This document shows positions 10,319-22,205 of a stretch of DNA of 64,000 nt, one piece after another. Source of the DNA: Zantedeschia hybrid cultivar (Eukaryota > Streptophyta > Magnoliopsida > Alismatales > Araceae); the NCBI GenBank assembly GCA_030544215.1, contig JARZZO010000006.1:49948501-50012500 (forward strand), given 5' to 3'. Each line of letters opens with the position of its first letter. Position 1 is the stretch's first letter. The notes beneath the pieces were generated by a model. The model was not told where the DNA came from. It did not search any database and saw nothing but the letters and a program-made list of their open reading frames with translations. The translations under genes were made by a program, and so were the position numbers.

Positions 10319-10390
10319 GTTTCATTGTAAACTTGTATCCTTGTTTTGACCTTGTTAAATTCTAGCAGTCAATTTCGTGGACGAAATTTC

Positions 10391-10406
10391 TTTAACGGGG
10401 GGAGAT
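10391..10406 (+). other. Tekay-I polypurine tract
   Basis: AACGGGGGGAGAT lies directly before the 3' LTR, where plus-strand priming occurs. The preceding 10319-10390 is non-coding trailer containing GTGGACGAAATTTC, similar to the trailer of Tekay-II at 63481-63500. Confidence 0.9.
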
Positions 10407-12721
10407 TGTAATGACCGAGACTTTCGGATCCGGTTTTCGGGTCAGATCCTGTTGTTCTAGTCCCTGCGAGGGGGCGGAAGTTCTGAGTTGAATCGCGTCA
10501 GGACCTGGTGACGCGTTTTAAACGGCGTCCACCTTGACAGACGCGTTTCAGGTGCTGCCACGTGGGTGCCGCGGGGGGATGGCCTTGGGCCGCGTGAGTA
10601 CGGCCCTGTCAGGTCGTCTGAACGGCGTCTGCTAAGGACGACGCCTTTCAGACTGCAACTCTGGATGTGTCAGAGTACGGCCCTGACAAGTTGTCTGAAT
10701 GGCGTCTATGTAGGACGACGCGTTTCAGAATCTTGTCAGAGCGGCCGTCTTGTCACCTGATAGGCGTCCGTAGATGTCGACGCATTTTAGCCAGTTCCTG
10801 GTTAACCCCGTGAGCCCTCCTTCTTTCCCTCATTTTCCCCTACTCTCCTTCTCCTCTCCTTCTCCGGCGACCGGCGGCGAACTCCTCCTCTTCCCTCTTT
10901 TCCTCCCACCATTGTGACTCTCCCTCCACTCCATCCTCCACCTAACCCGTACCACTACCACCTCCACTTCCACTGCGGCGTTCTACTCTCCGGACGGCGG
11001 CCGACGTCACGGTGGAGCAAGGACGACCACGGCGGTACCGGCGGCGGCGTGGGGCGAGAAGGGTGAACGGCGTGAAGTTTGGAGGAGTCCGAGTGTCCGG
11101 TAGGGTGACGTTCCCCGTGACGTTGTGTTTAAACCTTGTTCCCCTCGATATGCATGTGGTAGATCTTCGGTTTTGGGGGGTAGAATGAGCATGTTTAGGT
11201 TCTTTACGGGGGTGTTTGCCTTTAAATTATCTTGCTCTTCGTTTCCCTCCAGTTTGGGGTTATTTTGGGTTGGAAAAGGAGCCCTCGGGTATAGGGTGTT
11301 CCTGGTTCCTGGGACTGAAAGACGTCGTGCATGGACGACGCCTTTTTGAAAGGCGTCAAGCCATCACGACGCCTTTTAGACAGGAATTGACTGACAGACA
11401 GTCTGCCAGGTTGAGGTTTCTGTGGCTGAAACACGTCATGGGTAAGCGACGCGTTTTTGAACGGCGTCGTGCATCCATGACGCGTTTTAACCGCAGAAAT
11501 CCCTGGGATAAGGCCTTGGGAATTCCGGATTTCGGTGTTGAATGGCGTCTAAGGATGTTGACGCCTTTTTAAAAGGCGACCAAGGGGGTCGACGCCTTTT
11601 AAGGCCAGATTCTGAAGACTGATTTATTTAAACCTGTGTTTGGAGCTTGAATGGCGTCAACCTCGGTCGACGCGATTCAAGCCAGAATCTCACTAATGCA
11701 TGCCTGTAAAACGTGTTCATACTGCTAGATAGACGGTTAGCACATGTTTTAGTGCACCCAATAGAGATGGATTCCTCACGATCGGATGATTCTATGTGTG
11801 TTATGCAATCGCGGCCTTTTCACGTAACCGGATCGCACTGTGTTGGGTTTTCAGTTACTGTGGACCTGGAGTGACATTGTAGCACTTTATCACCCTGTGC
11901 TGGTGGGGGCGTGAGCACAGCGCCGGTGGGGGCGTGGGCGGGGTGACGCCTAGTGGGAGAGGGTCACCTGGTGAACCCCGGGGTCAGCTAGTACCGGTGT
12001 CGGAGTGGTACATTCGGAGAGTCACTCATGCTGGGGGAAGGGGTAGTCACCTGAGCCAGTTGGGCCGGAGTAGCGAGCGTGCTATTCGAGGGGCTACTCC
12101 TTGGTCCCGGCGGGTCGAGGTTTTTCCCACCGTTGTTTGTACGGTCGGCGAGTTCTGTCGGAACTACAGTTGTGGATTCTCTAGCGGCTGGTTTAGAATG
12201 TGCATGTTCATTATGCTTCGATTGCATGTGTTCTCACGTAGAGAATTAGATATTGTACCTGCCACTACACTTGTTACTTCACCGTTAGCTGTACTTTACA
12301 CTTGTGGGTGTGTGCGTGGGCAGTGGGGATCGAAGGATCCCTACTGAGTCTTGTTCTTGAGACTCACCCCTGCGGTTTTCAGGTGAGGACTCCCAGCAGA
12401 CTTAGAGCGGCGTGTGCGGCCGTGTGTTGTGCATCTTTGGCAGTTGTTCCGGGGTATGCCCCGATGTAGTTGTTATTTATTTCTGGCCTGTATGTTTAAT
12501 TATTTTCTTTCAGCTGGAGTATGTAATTATTTGCCTTAATCGAGTCGCATTGTAATAATTTTAATTTCCTGCACTTTCATTTCAATTCAATGCGATGTGA
12601 ATGTTTAGCTTGGTTTATTATTTATTTCCCAGACTTACTAGATCCTGGTTTGGTCCCAAATTAATGATTCGGTACCCATTTAGTAATCGGATCTCCGATT
12701 ATAGGGTGGCGGGTCGTTACA
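10407..12721 (+). repeat. Tekay-I 3' LTR
   Basis: 2315 bp, co-linear with 3341-5655, ending GTCGTTACA before the duplication GCCTA. It carries the same 12 dyad units (10488-10790 and 11315-11681). One unit here is GGCGAC where the 5' LTR has GGAGAC, so this copy keeps the more symmetric arm. Confidence 0.95.
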
Positions 12722-12726
12722 GCCTA

Positions 12727-13657
12727 ACTCTCCCGTCGGCTCTGGAGGAGCTGAAGGACCATTCGGCCACTGAACTGGCGCTGATAAGCGCTCGATTGGC
12801 GGTCCAGGTAAGAAGCTTCCTTGTGTGCTCCAGTCTAGCATTTCCTTTAGCTTGTTTCGGGTTTGCTGACCCTTATCTGGTTTCGGCTGCAGGCCGCGGT
12901 CACGGGTAGCGTCCTAATCTGTCGTTAGGCGATCATACAAGACTAACTCCAGGATGCCGAGAGGGCGTCGGCATCGTCGGCTTCGGGTGAGGGCCCCTCG
13001 GCGGGACGCGACTTCGAGTCCAGTGTTGACTGGCTCTTAGCTGTGAATGCCCGGATGCGGGCTCAGCTGGAGGAGCAGGCAGCGGCGACTCGAGCTTCTT
13101 CCGAGGCCAAGGCGAAGGGCGAATGGGAGAAGGAGAAGGTTGAGCGGGAGCTGGCGGCGGTCCGGGCCGAAAATCAGGCCCTTAAGGCCGAGATCCAGGA
13201 CAAGGACGCCCGGCGGGCCTCGGATAGCCGTCGCCACGCCGAGGAATTGTCGGCCCTGAAGCTAGAGTTGGAAGCTAAGGCCGAGGAGGCTGTTGACTCG
13301 GCCGTGGCCGATTATAAGGCTAGCCCAGACTTCGCCGAGGAGATAATCCAGGCGCAGCTTCTGGCGGCCTCGTCAGTCTTCACCATTGGGCTGGCTGCCG
13401 CTCAGAAGGCCTGCCCGACTGTGGACTTGTCCGGTATTGCCCTACCGACGGACGAGGAGGGCGAAGAGCTCCTGTCCTGGTGGAAGGGGCTTGCGGCCGA
13501 GAGGGCCTCAGCTTCGGCGGAAGGCGACGAGGCCGTTCCAGCTGAGGCGACTCCTGTCGAAGCCGCCCCTTCCGAAGCCGTGCAAATTGTTGATTCTCCC
13601 TCCCCATCTCCTGGCCGGAGCCCAGTTGATGTGGATGGGGGGAATATCGAGGGCTGA
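12727..13657 (+). pseudogene. Tat-B antisense gene, exons 2b and 3 (coiled-coil C-terminus)
   Basis: This continues the gene interrupted by Tekay-I. Exon 2 resumes at 12727-12807 (LEELKDHSATELALISARLAVQ), followed by an intron 12808-12892 (GTAAGA...GGCTGCAG). Exon 3 is 12893-13657, ending TGA. Exon 3 encodes a long charged heptad-like helix (RAQLEEQAAATRASSEAKAK, then KEKVERELAAVRAENQALKAEI), then a hydrophobic segment (EEIIQAQLLAASSVFTIGLAAAQ) and an acidic Pro/Ser tail. Stops at 12926-12928 (TAG) and 12944-12946 (TAA) break exon 3; at the first, the Tat-A copy has CAG. The splice sites match those of Tat-A. Confidence 0.85.
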
Positions 13658-13849
13658 CACGAGGGCCTGTCCCGGTTCTTGTTTTTGACTTTCTTCGTAA
13701 GTCTGCGGCCAGATGGACGGCCGATTTTGTACTTCCTTTACTGCATATATAGGAAGTATTTTTGGCTTTATCTTTGTGCTTTGTATGAATGACCGAATCT
13801 GGTTCTTCTTGAGTCCGAGACCTTGTCATCGTTTTAGTTGCGGCTCGCA
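13658..13849 (+). other. 3' tail of the Tat-B antisense gene
   Basis: Non-coding sequence after the TGA, T-rich, with TGTATGAATGA and a TATATAGG motif. Its reverse complement is recognisable in Tat-A at about 32130-32239, so this tail is conserved with the gene. A poly(A) site probably lies here, but I cannot place it. Confidence 0.5.
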
Positions 13850-14620
13850 CGGCCGGGACCCGATGTAGGTTCAGATATGAAGTTGAAAAAGTATCGCCAC
13901 CGATATGGTTTACGCGGCCGGGGCCTTTGCCAATACAGTTTATACGATCTGAGGGAATAACCTGCCGCTCCCGACACGGTTTGCATGGCCGAAGCCACTC
14001 CCGGTACAGTACACGCGGACTTAGAATAGTATGCCGCTCCCGATACGGTTTGCATGGCCGAAGCCACTCCCGGTACGGTTTACACGGACTTAGAAATATA
14101 CCGTGCCGCTTCCCGATCCGGTACACATGGCCGAAGCCACTCTCAGTTCAGGTTACCTGCGGGCTTAGAAAACCATGCCGCTTCCCGATTGGTACGGGTT
14201 GCTTGCGGACTTAGAGGATAGAAAATCATGCCGCTCCCGATACGGTTTGCATGGCCGAAGCCACTCCCGGTACGGTTTACACGGTCTTAGAGAATAGAAA
14301 ATCATGCCGCTCCCGATACGGTTTGCATGGCCGAAGCCACTCCCGGTACGGTTTACACGGTCTTAGAGAATATAAAATCATGCCGCTCCCGATACGGTTT
14401 GCATGGCCGAAGCCACTCCCAGTACGGTTTACACGGTCTTAGAGAATAGAAAATCATGCCGCTCCCGATACGGTTTGCATGGCCGAAGCCACTCCCGGTA
14501 CGGTTTACACGGTCTTAGAGAATAGAAAATCATGCCGCTCCCGATACGGTTTGCATGGCCGAAGCCACTCTCGGTACGGTTTTCACGGACTTAGAGATAT
14601 ATCGTGGCTTTCTGAAAAAG
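13850..14620. repeat. Tandem repeat block in Tat-B, 76-bp unit (38-bp dimer)
   Basis: From about 14227 five successive units are exactly 76 bp apart (unit starts 14227, 14303, 14379, 14455, 14531). Degenerate copies precede them from about 13870. Each unit has two related halves of about 38 bp (CGCTCCCGATACGGTTTGCA and CACTCCCGGTACGGTTTACA). The block lies between the 3' ends of pol (minus) and the antisense gene (plus), so transcripts from both sides converge on it. Confidence 0.9.
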
Positions 14621-14667
14621 AGACCTTCTTTATTCATGCCTTCCGGCTAAATTCCGGGAGAAGTGAT

Positions 14668-15995
14668 TTACATAAAGTAACGCCGAAGGCGTTCCACATT
14701 CCAGGTGCGAGGGAGAGGTTGGCTCGAAAGGGTCTCCAACCAATAAGCCCCTCGTCTGATTACCTCCTTTACCCGATATGGCCCCTCCCAGTTGGGGGCA
14801 AGCTTCCCTGCGGCTTCGGCTGGCTTAGATGCATGAGCATTCCTTAGCACGAGGCTCCCGATTTCAAAGCTTCGGGACTTCACTCGAGTGTTGTGGTACC
14901 TGGTCATGCGCTGTTGATAAGCCGCCAGCCGAACGCGAGCTTTATCTCGGGTTTCTTCTATGAGGTCGAGATGATCCTTCAAAACTTCTTCATTGGCCTC
15001 TGGATCGTAAGTAATGACTCTTGGAGAGGGAAGACCGATTTCTACAGGAATAACGGCTTCTATCCCATAAGCCATGCGAAATGGAGTTTCGCCGGTAGGG
15101 ATTCGGCTCGTAGTCCGATACGCCCAAAGAACACTTGGTAGCTCCTCTACCCATCAGCCTTTGGCTTCGCCGAGGCGGGTTTTTAGTCCTTGCAACAGAC
15201 TTCGGTTGGTGACCTCGATCTGGCCGTTTGCCCGGGGGTGTGCTACCGAAGTGAACTTGTGAAGGATGCCGAAGCCGGCGCAGTTATTGCTGAACCGACG
15301 GCTATCAAACTGCTTGCCGTTGTCTGAGATGATGGCCCGGGGGATGCCGAACCTGCAGATGATGGACTTCCATACGAAGTTCCAAGCATTGCTATCGGTT
15401 ATGGACGCGAGGGGTTCGGCTTCTACCCACTTGGTGAAGTAGTCTACTGCCACGATGAGGAATTTCCTTTGGCCGGTGGCGACAGGAAAAGGCCCCAGGA
15501 GGTCGATTCCCCATTGAGCGAAAGGCCAGGGGTCGGATAAAGGAGTGAGAAGGGTGGCTGACTGGTAGATGAGGGAGCTGAACCTCTGGCATTGATCGCA
15601 GCGACGTACGAGGGCTAATGCGTCCTCTCGGAGCGTCGGCCACCAGTATCCTTGCCTCAGAAGCTTGTGAGCCAGGGCCCTTCCTCCCGCATGTGCCCCG
15701 CATGTGCTCCGCATACCCCTTCGTGTACCTCTCGCATTGCGTAGTCGGCTTCGGTTGGGCCGAGGCACCGTAGTAACGGTCGGTCGAAAGACTTCTTATA
15801 CAGCAGCCCGTCCAGAAGAAGGAAGTGAGATGAACGCTGCCGAACATGCTTCGCTTCTCTTGGATCGGGTGGGACTTCTCCTCGGAGGAGGAAAGCGACA
15901 AGGGGAGTCATCCAGGTCTCGGCTTCGGCCTCGGTTACTTGCATGACCTCAGGCTCACCGAGGCTTGGTTCGGCGAGTTCCTCTACTAGGATCAT
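14668..15995 (-). pseudogene. Tat-B integrase region, broken
   Basis: Minus strand. From 15995: the spacer after the second RNase H, then the zinc-finger start (EVHEGVCGAHAG). About 11 bp of GCATGTG-containing sequence is duplicated in tandem near 15690-15715 and shifts the frame. The reading continues (15768-15154) through HKLLRQGYWWPTLREDAL, CDQCQRFSS, WGIDLLGPFP (first catalytic Asp), AIISDNGKQFD (second) and ANGQIEVTNRSLLQGL (Glu). A TGA at 15156-15154 stands where Tat-A has CGA. The C-terminal part (15075-14668) ends ...RTWNVERLRRYFM. It is inactive as a protein. Confidence 0.9.
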
Positions 15996-15999
15996 TCGG

Positions 16000-16563
16000 C
16001 CTCCTCACTCGTCTTGGGTTGACGCCAGCCGGGAAAGAGTATCGGCTCGGACATTCTCGGCTCTCGGGATCCGCACGATTACACAGGAATCGAATTGAGC
16101 GAGGATCTTACGAGTTACTTGGAGATAAGATGCCATTATCACATCCCGAGCTTCGTACTCCCCGGAAACATGACTGACAATCAGCTGAGAGTCGCTAAAA
16201 GCCTTTAGGTTCCGGACGCCGAGCTTTCTTGCGGCCCGGAGGCCGGAGATGAGGGCTTCATATTCGGCAGCGTTATTGGTGGCTAGAAAGGAGAAGCGTA
16301 GCGCGTATTCCGTGACGACCCCTTCGGGCGACGCCAGGATCCATCTGGCGCCGCTGCCCGTGGAGCATGCGGAGCCGTCTACATAGAGTTGCCACTCGTC
16401 CGCCGGTGTGCGAGCCGAAGTGTCCTCGGCTTCGGATACGTCGGCTTCCGGCTGAGGTGTCGAGGAAGCTTCGGGAGTGAGTTCGGCAATAAAGTCGGCT
16501 AATGCCTAAGGCTTTTATCGCTACCCGAGGTACGTAGGAGATGTCGAACACTCCTAGTTCCAT
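16000..16563 (-). pseudogene. Tat-B second (archaeal-type) RNase H, broken
   Basis: On the minus strand this segment aligns with the Tat-A block encoding WRLFVDGSACSTGSGAG, NNAAEYEALISGLRA and AFSDSQLI. Here the region is split between frames by small indels (a shift occurs near 16510, after YVPRVAIKAL). A second RNase H after the normal one is a hallmark of Tat-lineage elements. Confidence 0.8.
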
Positions 16564-16590
16564 CGCCCATTTCGCCAGTCTGCCGGATAC

Positions 16591-17634
16591 CTATGGCCGG
16601 GAGAGAACTTGCCTCAGAGGCTGGTCGGTGAGGACCTTTACCGAATGGGCAAGAAAATAAGGCCGGAGCCTCCTCGCGGATGAGACGAGAGCCAAAGCCA
16701 ACTTTTCTAGAGCGAGATATCGGAGTTCTGCTCCTTGAAGGGCTCGGCTGGTATAGTAGACTGGCTTCTGAATGTCGTCTTGTTCTCGGACGAGGACGGC
16801 GCTGATAGCTGTCTCGGATACCGCGAGGTAAAGGCTCAGCGGCTCTCTGGGGACTGGCTTGGACAGAATGGGGACCTTGGAGAGGTAGGCCTTCAGTTGG
16901 TCGAAGGCTGCCTGACACTCATCAATCCAGGCGAAGCTATTGGCCTTCTTCAGCAGCTTGAAGAAGGGGAAGCAGTAATCCGCCGCTCTTGACATGAAGC
17001 GGCTCAGGGCTGCGATCCTTCCATTTAGCTTCTGTACCTCTCGGAGGTTAGCCGGAGGGCGCATCTGTATGATGGTCGAAACCTTCTCGGGGTTAGCTTC
17101 TACCCCTCGGTGAGTGACCATGTAGCCGAGGAACTTTCCGGAGGCTACCCCGAAGGCGCACTTGGTCGGGTTTAGCTTCATTTTGTATCGTCGCAGGGTG
17201 GAGAACGTCTCGGCTAAATCGGCCAAATGTTCTGTAGCGACGCGGCTCTTGACCAGCATATCGTCTATGTAGACTTCCATGTTGCGGCCGAGCTACGGGG
17301 CGAACACTTTATTGACGAGGCGCTGATATGTCGCGCCAGCATTCTTCAGGCCGAAGGGCATCCGGGTATAGCAATACAGACCAAGATCGGTCGTGAAGCT
17401 GATTTTGCTTTCATCATCCGGATGCATTCGGATCTGGTGATAGCCTGAATAGGCGTCGAGGAAGCTCAGGAGCTCGTGGACGGAGGTTGCATCCACCACC
17501 TGATCTATCCGAGGTAGCGGGAAGCTATCCATCGGACAGGCTTTGTTAAGGTTGGTGAAGTCCACGCACGTTCGCCACTTGCCATCCTTATTTGGCACCA
17601 TCACTACGTTGGCGATCCAGTTCGGGTGATGCAC
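16591..17634 (-). pseudogene. Tat-B reverse transcriptase and RNase H, broken by a stop
   Basis: Minus strand. From 17634: WIANVVMVPNKDGKWRTCVD, FPLPRIDQVVDATS, LDAYSGYHQIRMHPDDESK, TRMPFGLKNAGATYQRLVNKVF. A TAG then stands at 17295-17293 where Tat-A has CAG. The frame continues with VYIDDMLVKS (catalytic DD), LGYMVTHRGVEANPEKV, RNase H motifs and YFLAHSVKVLTDQPLRQVLSRP. No frameshift is visible inside this stretch. Confidence 0.9.
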
Positions 17635-18776
17635 CTCTCGGAGGTGCCCGGCGTCCAGCCCCTTCTAAACTTCGGCTTGGATGGCGGCTCTCCTTTCTTG
17701 ATTGAAGGTACGCCGCTTCTACTTGACCGGGGGCTGGTAGGATCGGTGTGTAGCCGGTGTTCTGCTAGTTCCGGGTCGACCCCGGGCATGTCTGTCGGAG
17801 ACCAGGCGAAGACGTCGAGATTCTTTTTTAAGAACTCGGTGAGCTTCTCCGCTTCAGTTTTTTCCAGGCCGGAGCCTATCATCAGGGTTCGCCCTTCGCC
17901 TCCCGGAACCGGAATGGCGATGAGTTCTTCTCCCGGGGATGCCTCGGTTGATGATTCAATCGCCAGGGACTCGGCTGCAGCCTTCCCCTTGACCGAAATC
18001 ATGTAGCATTGCCGAGCTGCTTCTTGATTTCCCCTGACCTCGCCTATTCCGTGGCTAGTATGGAACTTTAGCTTTTGATGGAAAGACGAAGGCACAACTC
18101 CGACCCCGCCGATTAGCCTTCGGCCAAAGATGGGGTTGTAGGCTGAATCAATTTTTACAACGGCTAAATCCGTTTCAACGGTTAGTTGCCGGGGGGCGGA
18201 GCCTATGGTTACAGGGAGTCGGACAATACCCTCCACTCGGCAGGGCGAACCGTTGAAGCCGAAGAGGGGGCCCCGGTGAGGCTTCATATTATCCTCACTC
18301 AATCCCATTTTTACAAAGCAATCGTAAAACAAGATGTTTGGGGCGCTTCCATTATCAACAAAAATACGATGTACATCGTAACTGTTTATTACAGCGTTTA
18401 TGACGAGGGCGTCGTCGTGAGGGACCTGAATATCAATCAGGTCCTCTGAGCCGAAGGTAATATCTTCTTGGCGAGGCCGCTTCGGCTCGACGTCGACCGT
18501 CGCTATAGTAGCAGAGCTGTGTTGTCGGCGCTTTGATCCTTCTCCCGGCCCTCCGGATATCATCATGATGGACCCAGAGCTGGGTCTTTGATGAGATGCT
18601 TCCACCGGGGCCGAGGTTATCTTTGGCGGAGGAGCAGCTTCTTTCTCCGGGGGCTGCTGCTGCCTGGCCGTCTCAGGGACGTCCCGGTTCCGCTGCTGCT
18701 GGGGCTGCCTCGCCGAAGCTGCGGCAGTCTGCCTTCCTTGATGAGTCGGTCGATTTCCTCCCGAAGGTGTCGGCAC
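17604..18776 (-). pseudogene. Tat-B gag C-terminus and protease, frame-shifted to RT
   Basis: Minus strand. The open stretch holds the end of gag (PSSGSIMMISGGPGEGSKRRQ) and the protease with FVDNGSAPNILFYDCF, where D-N-G replaces the usual D-S/T-G as in other Tat elements. It continues through FGRRLIGGVGVVPSSFHQKL to KNLDVFAWSPTDMPGVDPEL. The frame is lost near 17730-17700 just before RT. The upstream gag frame differs by one, so there is another shift near 18650. Confidence 0.85.
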
Positions 18777-19887
18777 TCGTCAGTCGTATGGCCGATCTCC
18801 CGATGATACTCGCAGTATTTACCGGTATCCCTTCGGCGAAGATCCGTCTTGATGCACTCCGGTCGCCGGATCATGCCCTTCACCTCCTTGAGCATTCGGG
18901 AAGGGGGAGCGGGTAGCGGTAGGTACCGCGGCTGCGGATCCCGTCGCCTTTCTCGGTCCCACTCCTCCCTGCGATATCGCTTTCGGGAGGGCTCTTGATC
19001 TTCGGGCCGAGGGCGGACCACCTCGGGGGCAGGTGCCGAGGCTGTTTCGGCTGTGCCTTTGCCTTTGGACATCATCAGGGCCTCCCGGTTGATATACTTG
19101 TGGGCCCGGGCTACGAGGTCCTGGAAGGTAGGGGGATGGCGCTTCTCGATGGAGCCGAGGAGCCCTTCGTCCCGACACCTGCTGATCACGGCTGAGACCG
19201 CAATCGAGCTATCAAGGTTTGAGATTTGGGTAGCCTCGGTCCGAAACTTGGTAAAATACTCTTGGAGAGTTTCGGTGGGGCCTTGCCGAATGGCTAGCAG
19301 GCTGGCGGAAGTTTTACACTGCCGGGTGGCGTCATAGAACTGGTCGATAAACAGCTGGCCCAACTGGACTAGGGAGTGGATGGAGTTGGGGGCCAGTGTC
19401 TCGAACCAAGTTAGGGCAGTCTTCTCAAGGGTGAGGGGGAAAAGACGGCAGCGGACTGCCTCGGCGACCCCTCGGACCGAGAGGTATGTATTGAATCTCT
19501 AGAAATGACAGACCGGATCTGTCATCCCGTCGTAGAGAGGGCCCTACGGCAGCTTGAAATTGGGAGGTACCTCGGTAGCCAGGAGCTCTGGCGTGAACAG
19601 GGTTTGCTCCAGGATGCTACTAGCAAGGGGCGCCCCGTATGGCCGAGACACCATCTGCTGCATTTCTTTCCTCATCGCCATTAGCCGCCGGTCCAGGTCC
19701 GGAGCGGTTGAGGTGGTGACCGATTGTCCTCCGGTTCTGGCCGGGCGAATTCGGACGAAGCATAGCTTTGCTCCGTCATGCGGTCGGCCCGAAGGGCTCG
19801 GGCAGGTAGTGCCGAGGGCTCGCTGCGCGCCGTAGCGGTTTCGTCGGGGTAAACCGGTGTGGGCGCTGGCCCGAACCTTATATCTTG
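18617..19887 (-). pseudogene. Tat-B gag, N-terminally deleted
   Basis: Minus strand. It begins inside gag because the deletion junction lies at about 19887. Recognisable parts are the capsid-like segment (SLVQLGQLFIDQFYDATRQC, EYFTKFRTEATQISNLDSSI, DLVARAHKYINREAL), a basic linker (KRYRREEWDRERRRDPQ) and the nucleocapsid-type knuckle CEYHREIGHTTDEC. This is CX2HX4HX4C, a His-for-Cys variant of the usual knuckle and shared by all three Tat-type elements in the window. The region near 19500 holds a stop. Tat-A keeps the missing N-terminus at 25610 onward. Confidence 0.88.
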
Positions 19888-20075
19888 GGCCGAGGGCTAC
19901 TGTGCCGCTTACGGGCCGAAGGCTGTTGGGCCGAAGGCCACTGGGCTGCCTACTGGGCCGAGGGCTTCTATGCCGCTTACGGGCCGAAGGCTCCCAGGGG
20001 GCCTTTTACTGCCGCTGCTGGACTGAACTGGGTTTGGGCTTGTTTTAATGGGCCGAATCAGATTCTGCCTTATCA
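19888..20075 (-). repeat. Tat-B 5' LTR remnant
   Basis: About 190 bp matching the right part of the 822-1616 LTR (GGGCCGAGGGCTACTG through TTCTGCCTTATCA) and ending at the duplication TCCGC. Joined directly to gag at 19887/19888. Most of the LTR, the PBS and the gag start are deleted. Confidence 0.88.
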
Positions 20076-20080
20076 TCCGC

Positions 20081-20325
20081 TATAATAAAAGCTCCCATGA
20101 TAGATGCTCAGCACCTATGCTCACCAAGCTAACTCTTACCAGCATTAGCATCCTGTAGCCATCTTCCCCAAATCAACACTTATCATGTATATGCTTCCTT
20201 GGCTTAGCAAGTCTTCTGGAGCAAGCAACCTCCAGCATTGTACACCTTGTATATATACATGGTTAAAGATGAATACAACGATGTTGAGAGAGAGACCTTT
20301 CACCCATCTTTGAATGTCTTTCAAC
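20081..20325 (+). mobile_element. copia 3' LTR, right fragment
   Basis: Continuation of the LTR that starts at 767, after removing Tat-B and one copy of TCCGC. It has a TATA-like stretch (TGTATATATACATGG, about 20250) followed by GATGAATACAA, the usual copia LTR R-region style. The end is placed near a CA at about 20325. I could not identify a flanking duplication because the 5' end is outside the window. Confidence 0.55.
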
Positions 20326-20769
20326 CAGAATGAAACACAATGGTAACAAAGGACATGAATTTTAACATATTAACTCGTAATAACTGAATAAAGCAGAGCT
20401 TTATCATTGCAAGTTGCAATAAAATAAAAGAACAGATGACTCTTCTTCACCAAAACACAGTAGATTAGCTCAGCAGCATTTAACCAGTAAGTAAGAGACG
20501 TATACAATTCCAGAGTTCTCATTCCACATCTCAAGTACTAAAAGAGGTGGTAGGAAAAGAATTTGCAGAAAGCAAAGCAAAAAAATTTCACCTTGATAGT
20601 GGCCGTCATCCCCCCCCCCCCCCCCCCCCACACACACACAAAATCCACTCACAACAAAAGCAAACAGCTCCAAAAAAAGAAGACCATCTATCTATCCACG
20701 GGAGTAACACTTGTTATAATGCTCTTGCGTGCAACAAGGACTGCACAACCCTCCTAAAAGGAAGACCAT
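20326..20769. other. Intergenic, no gene seen
   Basis: AT-rich DNA without convincing coding. It contains a homopolymer C run followed by CA repeats (about 20610-20640) and a degenerate direct duplication of about 75-80 bp (around 20680-20760 and 20762-20815, both starting AAGACCATCTA). Confidence 0.5.
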
Positions 20770-21125
20770 CTAGCCATAAGAGTAATACTTGCTGCAATGC
20801 CCCTGGATGCTGCACGTAGGGGCATTGCAGTGGATAAATAAAAAATAAAATTATATTTTTTTAGATGGACCCGAGGTGCCCTAACCGTCTGTACAATATA
20901 ATTCCCAATCAGACGCTCTAAAAAAAAACCTGAAAAATCAAAAACATTGGAGCTTGATTTTTTATTGTTCAGATTTTTTGGGTTTTTAGATTGAGTATTA
21001 CACTGTACTGACGGTTAGGGGACCTCAAGGCCGACCTAAAAAAATAAAAAAATTATTTACCTACTGCAAATGCCCCTGCATGCAGCACGCATAGACATTA
21101 CAACAAGTATCTCCTATCCACGGAC
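20770..21125. mobile_element. Foldback (MITE-like) element with long imperfect inverted arms
   Basis: The left part (about 20770-20945) aligns with the reverse complement of the right part (about 20950-21125). Landmarks are AGGGGCATTGCAGTGG at the left against CTACTGCAAATGCCCCTG at the right, and CCCTAACCGTC against GACGGTTAGGGG. The whole unit could fold into one long hairpin. No ORF, and no certain target duplication. Confidence 0.65.
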
Positions 21126-21152
21126 AACAAAACTGAACATACCCCCCCCCCC

Positions 21153-22205
<1,053 letters not shown>

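Larger units (their letters stand above)
3341..12721 (+). mobile_element. Tekay-I: young Ty3/gypsy chromovirus (Del/Tekay type), near-complete
   Basis: A 9381-bp element with the 5-bp duplication GCCTA at 3336-3340 and 12722-12726. It has two 2315-bp LTRs (TGTAATGACC...GTTACA), a tRNA-iMet-type PBS, Gag-protease, RT-RNaseH-integrase-chromodomain and a PPT. By eye the LTRs differ at about 14 positions (~0.6 percent) with no indel, so insertion was recent. The only visible coding lesion is a TAG at 7247-7249. It sits in exon 2 of the Tat-B antisense gene. The C-terminal chromodomain and RT type support Tekay/Del. Confidence 0.96.
822..20075 (-). mobile_element. Tat-B: Ty3/gypsy Tat-type retrotransposon, nested and 5'-truncated
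   Basis: Minus-strand element flanked by the 5-bp duplication TCCGC (817-821 and 20076-20080). In element order, right to left, it holds a remnant of the 5' LTR, gag lacking its N-terminus, protease, RT, RNase H, a second (archaeal-type) RNase H, integrase, a tandem-repeat block, an antisense spliced gene, a PPT and the 3' LTR. RT motifs (VDFTNLNKACP, LDAYSGYHQI, YIDDMLVKS) and the second RNase H place it in the Tat group. An internal deletion joins gag to LTR sequence at about 19887/19888, removing the PBS and most of the 5' LTR. Frameshifts and stops make it non-functional. Tekay-I is inserted in its antisense gene. Confidence 0.92.

Noticed and set aside
14227..14606. Regularly spaced repeats resembling a CRISPR array
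   Set aside because: The full 76-bp unit repeats without unique spacers, inside a plant retrotransposon; it is a minisatellite-like block.
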